Shown here: positions 48,481-52,762 of the stretch, piece after piece
Numbering within the stretch: position 1 is the stretch's first letter
Layout: every line of letters starts with the position of its first letter
From: PWPS01 sp964573145
GTDB taxonomy: Bacteria; Patescibacteriota; Minisyncoccia; Minisyncoccales; PWPS01
DNA length: 52,762 bases
Assembly: GCA_964573145.1 (NCBI GenBank)
Contig: CAZNIM010000001.1
Location: forward strand, 1-52,762
Direction: 5' to 3'
Notes under the pieces: model-generated
Databases searched by the model: none
The model's input: only the letters and a program-made list of their open reading frames with translations
What the model was told of the DNA's origin: nothing
Made by a program: the position numbers and the translations under genes

Positions 48481-49065
48481 ATGAAGAGTAAAAAACAAGA
48501 ACTGAAAAAAATTAAAGAGGAGGTGCTAAATTTAAAATCGTCAACTCTTTACGGATATCGGAAAGAAAATAATTATTTTCCGGTTATCGGAGAAGGGGAC
48601 CATAACTGCAAAGTGATGATAATCGGAGAGGCGCCGGGCGAGAATGAAGCAAAATCGGGGCGGCCGTTTTGTGGAAGAGCGGGACAGATCCTGGATGAGG
48701 TTTTGTCGGAAGCGGGCATGGAAAGAGAAAAGACCTATATTACCAACATTGTTAAAGACAGACCTCCGGAAAACAGAGATCCGACTCCGGAAGAGATTGA
48801 GGTGTATGCCCCTTTTCTCGACCGACAGATAAAGGTGATATCTCCCGCAGTTTTGGTTCCTTTGGGGAGATTTTCGGCAAATTATCTTTTAAGGAAGTAC
48901 GGATTCGGTGAAAAATTTTCAATAAGTAAAATAAACGGAAAAATATTTAAAAAGGGAGAGGGGTTGAAGATAGTTCCGCTTTTTCATCCGGCGGCCACCA
49001 TATACAGCCCACCGAGAAAAGTCGAGTTGGTGGAAGGGTTTAAAAAGGTTAAAAAAATAATTTAA
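48481..49065 (+). CDS. Family-4-like uracil-DNA glycosylase lacking the Fe-S cysteines
   Basis: A 194-residue UDG-superfamily protein. Motif A GEAPGENEAKSGRPFCGRAG, ITNIVKDRPPENRDPTPEEIE and motif B LFHPAA follow the family-4 plan. All four cluster cysteines are gone: the N-terminal C-x2-C pair is replaced around NLKSSTLYGYR, the KCRPP Cys is Asp93, and the next is Tyr109. It should still remove uracil from DNA if the fold is stable without the cluster. It is coupled to the nuclease-HTH gene. Confidence 0.9.
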   Translation: MKSKKQELKKIKEEVLNLKSSTLYGYRKENNYFPVIGEGDHNCKVMIIGEAPGENEAKSGRPFCGRAGQILDEVLSEAGMEREKTYITNIVKDRPPENRDPTPEEIEVYAPFLDRQIKVISPAVLVPLGRFSANYLLRKYGFGEKFSISKINGKIFKKGEGLKIVPLFHPAATIYSPPRKVELVEGFKKVKKII

Positions 49066-49070
49066 AAGAT

Positions 49071-49802
49071 ATGGAGATAATAATATTGATCGTTCCGGTA
49101 ATCTTAATTTTATCGATCAAGATTGCCAAAGAATACGAGAGAGCGGTAGTCTTCAGACTGGGAAGATTTATCGGAATAAAAGGTCCGGGAATATTTTTGC
49201 TTATTCCGGGCATCGACAGAATGGAAAAAGTCGACCTCAGAATCGTTACTCAGGATGTTCCGCCTCAGGAGGTGATAACCAAAGATAATGTGCCGGTCAA
49301 AATCGACGCCGTTGTCTACTACAAGATAGTGAATCCGGAAAAAGCGACAATCGAAGTTGAAAATTTTAGAAAAGCAACTTCCGAAGTTTCTCAAACTACG
49401 CTGAGAGGAGTGGCCGGTTCGTCCGAATTGGATGAGATATTGTCGGAAAGAGAAAAAGTTAACGGAAAGCTTCACGAGGTAATCGACGAAGCTACCGACC
49501 CTTGGGGTATTAAGGTGACCGGAGTCGAAGTTAAGCATGTCGAAGTTCCGCAGAATATGCAGAGGTCAATTGCTCGTCAGGCCGAAGCGGAAAGAGCGAA
49601 GAGAGGAAAGATAATATTGGCTGACGGTGAATATCAAGCGGCACAAAAACTAAAAGAAGCGGGAGAAGTTTTGGGAGCTTCTCCGATTACTCTTCGCTAC
49701 TTGGAATCATTAACGGAAGCCTCAAAAGAGAAGAACACAACGATTCTTTTTCCGGTAGAGTTGATGAGTATGTTTGAAAAACGAAGAGATGAAGAAGATT
49801 GA
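49071..49802 (+). CDS. Stomatin/slipin-type SPFH-domain protein
   Basis: A 243-residue protein with an N-terminal hairpin anchor (3-19), then the SPFH domain: EYERAVVFRLGRFIGIKGPG, DLRIVTQDVPPQEVITKDNVPVKIDAVVYY and WGIKVTGVEVKHVEVPQNMQ, ending with a coiled coil. Such proteins form membrane microdomain scaffolds. The usual NfeD partner protease is not adjacent. It overlaps the truB start by 14 bp. Confidence 0.94.
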   Translation: MEIIILIVPVILILSIKIAKEYERAVVFRLGRFIGIKGPGIFLLIPGIDRMEKVDLRIVTQDVPPQEVITKDNVPVKIDAVVYYKIVNPEKATIEVENFRKATSEVSQTTLRGVAGSSELDEILSEREKVNGKLHEVIDEATDPWGIKVTGVEVKHVEVPQNMQRSIARQAEAERAKRGKIILADGEYQAAQKLKEAGEVLGASPITLRYLESLTEASKEKNTTILFPVELMSMFEKRRDEED

Positions 49803-50436
49803 AGGCTTTTTTGCAATAAATAAAGAGAAAGGACCCACTTCTCACGACATTGTTGATCGGGTCAGAAGAGCGACCGGAGTAAAGAAGGTGGGTCACGCCG
49901 GAACTTTGGACCCGATGGCCAAAGGAGTTTTGGTGGTTGCCGTCGGAAGAAAATTTACCAAAAGAATCTCCGAGCACAGGAAAGCGGAGAAGGTTTATTT
50001 GGCTACTTTTGAATTGGGAAAAATCAGTGACAGTTGGGATGCGGAAGGGGAGGTTAAGGCGATTGAAGTGAAAAAAGAGCCGTTAAAAAAAGATATTGAA
50101 TCCGCCTTAAAAAAATTTGAAGGGGAGATCGATCAAAGGCCACCCGTTTATAGTGCAATTAAGGTTAACGGAGTTCCGAGTTACAAGTTAGCCAGAAAAG
50201 GTAAAAAGCCGAAGTTGAAAAAGAGAAAAGTCTTAATCAAAAAAATTGAATTTCTCGATTATCAATTCCCCTTTATTAAGTTAAGGATTACTACCGGTTC
50301 CGGAGTCTATATAAGATCGATTGCCAGAGATCTGGGAGCTGAACTGAATACGGGAGCCATATTGACCGACTTGGTAAGAGAAAGAGTCGGGGAGTTCAGT
50401 TTAAAAGATTCGATTTCTCCGGAAGATCTGAAATAA
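49789..50436 (+). CDS. truB: tRNA pseudouridine(55) synthase
   Basis: A 215-residue enzyme from ATG 49789; an upstream in-frame TTG (49774) is possible but gives an atypical extension. Motifs: GFFAINKEKGPTSHDIVDRV, KKVGHAGTLDPMAKGVL with catalytic Asp41, RPPVYSAIKVNGVPSYKLAR and GVYIRSIARDLG. It converts U55 of the T loop. The C-terminal PUA domain is missing, making it shorter than the E. coli enzyme. Confidence 0.96.
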   Translation: MKKIEGFFAINKEKGPTSHDIVDRVRRATGVKKVGHAGTLDPMAKGVLVVAVGRKFTKRISEHRKAEKVYLATFELGKISDSWDAEGEVKAIEVKKEPLKKDIESALKKFEGEIDQRPPVYSAIKVNGVPSYKLARKGKKPKLKKRKVLIKKIEFLDYQFPFIKLRITTGSGVYIRSIARDLGAELNTGAILTDLVRERVGEFSLKDSISPEDLK

Positions 50437-50438
50437 AA

Positions 50439-50466
50439 AAATCCCCACTTTATCGTGTGGGGATTT
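50439..50466. terminator. Bidirectional terminator between truB and the SurA-like gene
   Basis: AAATCCCCAC (50439-50448) pairs with GTGGGGATTT (50457-50466). The minus-strand side has a seven-T run, and the stop codon of the minus-strand gene (50450-50452) is in the loop. Confidence 0.85.
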
Positions 50467-51151
50467 CTGTCTCTATTTTATCTTCGTATTGTGGAGATAT
50501 TTCTATCTCCAGATCAAGAGATACCTTACTAACCAATATTTGCCCCTCTAAAGAGGCGAGTCGATTAGAGGTTATTTCTCTGTTATATACGCTCTCCAAA
50601 TCTCCTTCTAAAACTAGATCATACATCTCTTCGTAGGACATCTTTTCTTCTTCCAAGGTGTGTTCAATATAAAATTGATGGATCGATTCTACTCTTCGGT
50701 GAACGAACTCTTCTCCCTCTTCTCTTATACCTCGGTTAATTTCTGCTGCCAACTGTCGATGAAACCGTTCCTTTGCTACTCCCGTCCATAGATCTTGTTT
50801 GTACTCGTCCCAAGTTTTATCAACCTGCTCATAGAATTGCTCTACCGGATTTCCGGGAACAATTTGTCCAGTTTTTTGATAGAGTTCGATTACTCTGTCT
50901 CGGATGTCTTCTTCCGTAATTTCCATCCCTCGTTGCTCGGCAATCTTATTCATCAAGACATAATTTAGAAAGTTGTTCAACAACTCCGTCCTGTCTCTGT
51001 CTCGGTGGTGTTTTTCATAGTATCTGTCATCCAACTCCTCGTGAGTTAGAAGATGATCTCCAACTCTTATTGCGAAGTCGCTACTCTGGAGTACATCGGC
51101 TGTGTAACTGAAGAAAATCAAAATTAAAATAAAAAGAACAACCTTTTTCAT
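50450..51151 (-). CDS. Secreted SurA-N-like protein without PPIase domain
   Basis: A 233-residue protein with a signal peptide (1-22) and then FAIRVGDHLLTHEELDDRYYE, LLNNFLNYVLMNKIAEQRG and ITEEDIRDRVIELYQKTGQ, matching the SurA N-terminal chaperone domain. The parvulin domain is absent and the C-terminus (EISPQYEDKIETEIPTR) is short. Unlike the 46160 protein it is not strongly acidic. AAGGAGGG lies six bases before the ATG and a promoter (TTGACA, 17 bp, TACTTT; 51200-51172) sits after the upstream gene's terminator. Confidence 0.82.
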   Translation of the reverse strand: MKKVVLFILILIFFSYTADVLQSSDFAIRVGDHLLTHEELDDRYYEKHHRDRDRTELLNNFLNYVLMNKIAEQRGMEITEEDIRDRVIELYQKTGQIVPGNPVEQFYEQVDKTWDEYKQDLWTGVAKERFHRQLAAEINRGIREEGEEFVHRRVESIHQFYIEHTLEEEKMSYEEMYDLVLEGDLESVYNREITSNRLASLEGQILVSKVSLDLEIEISPQYEDKIETEIPTR

Positions 51152-51171
51152 TTTTATCCCTCCTTTTCTAT

Positions 51172-51200
51172 AAAGTACAATAAAAAATTAAAAGTGTCAA
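51172..51200 (-). promoter_or_regulatory. Promoter of the minus-strand SurA-like gene
   Basis: On the minus strand TTGACA (51200-51195) is followed after 17 bp by TACTTT (51177-51172), then AAGGAGGG and the ATG. The separate promoter makes this gene independent of the GerMN gene upstream. Confidence 0.7.
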
Positions 51201-51204
51201 AAAA

Positions 51205-51227
51205 AGACCCCTGATTTGTAGGGGTCT
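51205..51227 (-). terminator. Terminator of the minus-strand GerMN gene
   Basis: AGACCCCT (51227-51220 on the minus strand) and AGGGGTCT (51212-51205) with loop ACAAATC, followed by a run of T. Confidence 0.92.
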
Positions 51228-51231
51228 CGCT

Positions 51232-51684
51232 TTACGGCTGAAATAGAGTTTCAGGGAGAAACTCCACTTCTTCTACGGACTCAAATTGTTTTACCGTTTT
51301 TTCAATTTGAGACCTTTTTGATCTTACCCGATAGCTACCTCCTTGGGTAAAATTGTCGGGATCGCTAAGCTCAATTCTTAGCACTCCCTCCTTTAAGTCT
51401 ACTCCGACCAATTCAACATTATGATCGGAGCTCCACTCCGAATGAAATCCCATTGCTCTTTCCCAGAGATCAATTTTGATCCCTAATATTTTTTCAACAG
51501 TCGAAGTTATCGGAGTCTTCCCGTCTATCGCCCGATAAACGGGGAAGAGGTCGCCCTCCAGATTTTGCCCTATTTCGTAGTTCGGTAAGAAAATAGGGAC
51601 AACACCTTCAGCTTTAACTTGATTTACTGATATTACTGAGAAAGTAAGTACAAGAACTAGTAACAGTAAGCTTATTTTTTTCAT
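51232..51684 (-). CDS. Secreted GerMN-domain protein
   Basis: A 150-residue protein with a signal peptide (1-25, ending near VKA-E) and a GerMN-like domain. PVYRAIDGKTPITSTVEKILGIK, VELVGVDLKEGVLRIELSDP, GGSYRVRSKRSQIEKTVKQF and SVEEVEFLPETLFQP line up with the C-terminal half of the protein at 21310-22080, including the final QP. It has a near-consensus promoter and AGGAGGG. It may act on or bind the cell wall; function unknown. Confidence 0.82.
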   Translation of the reverse strand: MKKISLLLLVLVLTFSVISVNQVKAEGVVPIFLPNYEIGQNLEGDLFPVYRAIDGKTPITSTVEKILGIKIDLWERAMGFHSEWSSDHNVELVGVDLKEGVLRIELSDPDNFTQGGSYRVRSKRSQIEKTVKQFESVEEVEFLPETLFQP

Positions 51685-51705
51685 TCGAATCCCTCCTATG
51701 ACTTT

Positions 51706-51734
51706 ATTATACTTAAAAAGTATAAAAAGGTCAA
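51706..51734 (-). promoter_or_regulatory. Near-consensus promoter of the minus-strand GerMN gene
   Basis: TTGACC (51734-51729 on the minus strand), 17 bp, TATAAT (51711-51706), then AGGAGGGAT and the ATG six bases later. Confidence 0.85.
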
Positions 51735-51804
51735 GTCAAGTTTACTAATTAGTCGATATATTGTAAATTTAAAAAAGAAACCTTTCTTAATTTGAATAAA
51801 AGAT

Positions 51805-52762
51805 ATGAACATCTTCAGCTTGGAAATATTAAATATTTCAATATTTGAAAATACAATTTTGGACTACATCGTTTTTTTAGCGGTTTTATTTTTTCTTTTT
51901 TCGATTATAAAGATTGGAGAAAGTTTTGCTTTAAAAAGACTTGAAAAGAGAAAAGAAGAAATGGAAGAGGGAAGCCTTATAAGTCCGCTGTTAAAATTCA
52001 TACTTTCGATAAAAACTCGTTTTTATCTTTATCTCGCTTTTTATTTAACTTTACCTCTTTTGAATGTTCCTGACAGCTTGGTTCAATTTTTTACCGGAAT
52101 TCTCTTTTTATGGATCGTCTTCAGATTAATGATCGGAGTTCAGATGATGGTCGATTGGGTTTTAAAAAGAAAAATATTGAAGGATGCCGATCCGGGAACC
52201 GAAGTGGCCGCTAAAAATTTGGGGACGATTATTAAAGCTCTCTTATGGATCTTTGCTTTCCTTTTCGTTTTGGCCAATTTGGGAATAGAGGTAACTTCGC
52301 TCATTGCCGGGCTCGGGGTCGGAGGTATCGCCATCGGTTTCGCTTTTCAAAATATTTTGGAAGACCTCTTCAGTTCGTTTGCAATCTACTTTGACAAACC
52401 CTTTACCGTAGGAGATTTTATAATTGTCGGTGATCAAGTGGGAACCGTGGAGAAGATAGGAATAAAAACGACCAGAGTAAGAGCCTTACAAGGTGAGGAG
52501 ATCGTAATGTCCAACAGAGAATTGACGACCGAAAGAGTTCACAACTTTAAAAAGCTGGAAAAGCGGCGGTCTCTTTTTCAGTTGGGCGTAGTTTACGGAA
52601 CGGATGATGAGAAGATGAGAAAAATTCCGAAAATGATAAAGGAGATAATTGAAAGTAAGGAGCTGGCCGAATTCGACAGAGCTCATTTTATCGGTTTCGG
52701 AGATTCGGCTCTCGAATTCGAAGTTTCTTATTACGTTTTATCTTCCACTTTTATCGACTTCA
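51805..52762 (+). CDS. MscS-family mechanosensitive channel (truncated by window edge)
   Basis: The frame is open from ATG 51805 to the end of the window, 319 codons without a stop. Three to four hydrophobic helices lead to the MscS pore helix and beta domain: GLGVGGIAIGFAFQNILEDLF (written here in the single-letter code across about residues 169-187), YFDKPFTVGDFIIVGDQVGTVEKIG and TTRVRALQGEEIVMSNREL. It opens under membrane tension to release osmolytes. The C-terminal end lies outside. No Shine-Dalgarno is evident before the ATG (AAAAGAT). Confidence 0.93.
   Translation, partial: MNIFSLEILNISIFENTILDYIVFLAVLFFLFSIIKIGESFALKRLEKRKEEMEEGSLISPLLKFILSIKTRFYLYLAFYLTLPLLNVPDSLVQFFTGILFLWIVFRLMIGVQMMVDWVLKRKILKDADPGTEVAAKNLGTIIKALLWIFAFLFVLANLGIEVTSLIAGLGVGGIAIGFAFQNILEDLFSSFAIYFDKPFTVGDFIIVGDQVGTVEKIGIKTTRVRALQGEEIVMSNRELTTERVHNFKKLEKRRSLFQLGVVYGTDDEKMRKIPKMIKEIIESKELAEFDRAHFIGFGDSALEFEVSYYVLSSTFIDF

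Noticed and set aside
1..52762. CRISPR arrays, insertion sequences, prophage genes, rRNA or replication-origin clusters
   Set aside because: No regularly spaced repeats, transposase or integrase motifs, rRNA signatures or DnaA-box clusters were seen on either strand.

Overview
The window reads as ordinary bacterial chromosome from a small-genome anaerobe. My best guess is a member of the Candidate Phyla Radiation (Patescibacteria). This is inferred from gene content, not from a marker-gene tree. Supporting signs are tightly packed operons with ATGA or TAATG overlaps, a DnaX with only the clamp-loader core, many very acidic single-pass membrane proteins, families I associate with such genomes (DUF5654, DUF2177, DUF362, SIMPL, GerMN), a desulfoferrodoxin and an [FeFe] hydrogenase. 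TGA is used freely as a stop, so the code is standard. No rRNA, CRISPR array, phage or insertion sequence was found, and there is one tRNA.

Layout. 1-3750: the tail of an unknown gene, an amino-acid permease, a Na/Ca-type exchanger, rmuC and rplU. 3750-7070 (minus): cysS-dnaB-recR in translation order. 7136-9693: a COG2426 membrane protein, dnaX and a DUF483-like protein. 9696-10118: tRNA-Gln(TTG), its terminator, an exact 81-bp direct repeat and a stray tRNA 3' fragment. 10107-12115: a minus-strand orphan, a U32 protein and a long structured leader. 12116-18981: an orphan histidine kinase, then a four-gene glycogen cluster (GT4, GH57, GT3-type glycogen synthase, GH133 debranching enzyme). 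18978-20192 (minus): an OLD-family ATPase/TOPRIM protein. 20285-22920: small, acidic or exported proteins. 22920-25516: a shortened NuoF-like flavoprotein translationally coupled to an [FeFe] hydrogenase.

25550-30651: two small proteins, a membrane metzincin protease, a UvrD helicase-nuclease fusion and TspO. 30715-33600: a TIM-barrel epimerase, DNA polymerase IV, a flavodoxin and desulfoferrodoxin. 33681-38453: ddl, MazG, a DEDDh exonuclease carrying a DinG-like remnant, xseA, xseB and an orphan. 38480-43676: DUF5654, IPP isomerase, an anchored protein, DUF2177, DUF1295, an HD hydrolase and a second UvrD helicase. 43715-50436: a Cys-rich orphan, DUF362, DUF167, a PIG-L deacetylase, a SurA-like protein, a nuclease-HTH fusion, a family-4 UDG without Fe-S cysteines, a slipin and truB. 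50450-51684 (minus): a SurA-like and a GerMN protein. 51805 to the end: an MscS channel cut by the window edge.

Themes. Sugar storage (glycogen) and hydrogen-evolving redox disposal suggest a fermentative life. Desulfoferrodoxin, and possibly the flavodoxin, suggest oxygen tolerance. DNA repair genes are unusually dense: rmuC, recR, two UvrD helicases, PD-(D/E)XK nucleases, dinB, xseAB, UDG and OLD. Two kinds of gene start stand out. Some genes have an extended -10 box about 10 nt before the ATG and no Shine-Dalgarno, so are probably leaderless. Others have a near-perfect AGGAGGG about 6 nt before an ATG or TTG, usually behind a near-consensus -35/-10 promoter.
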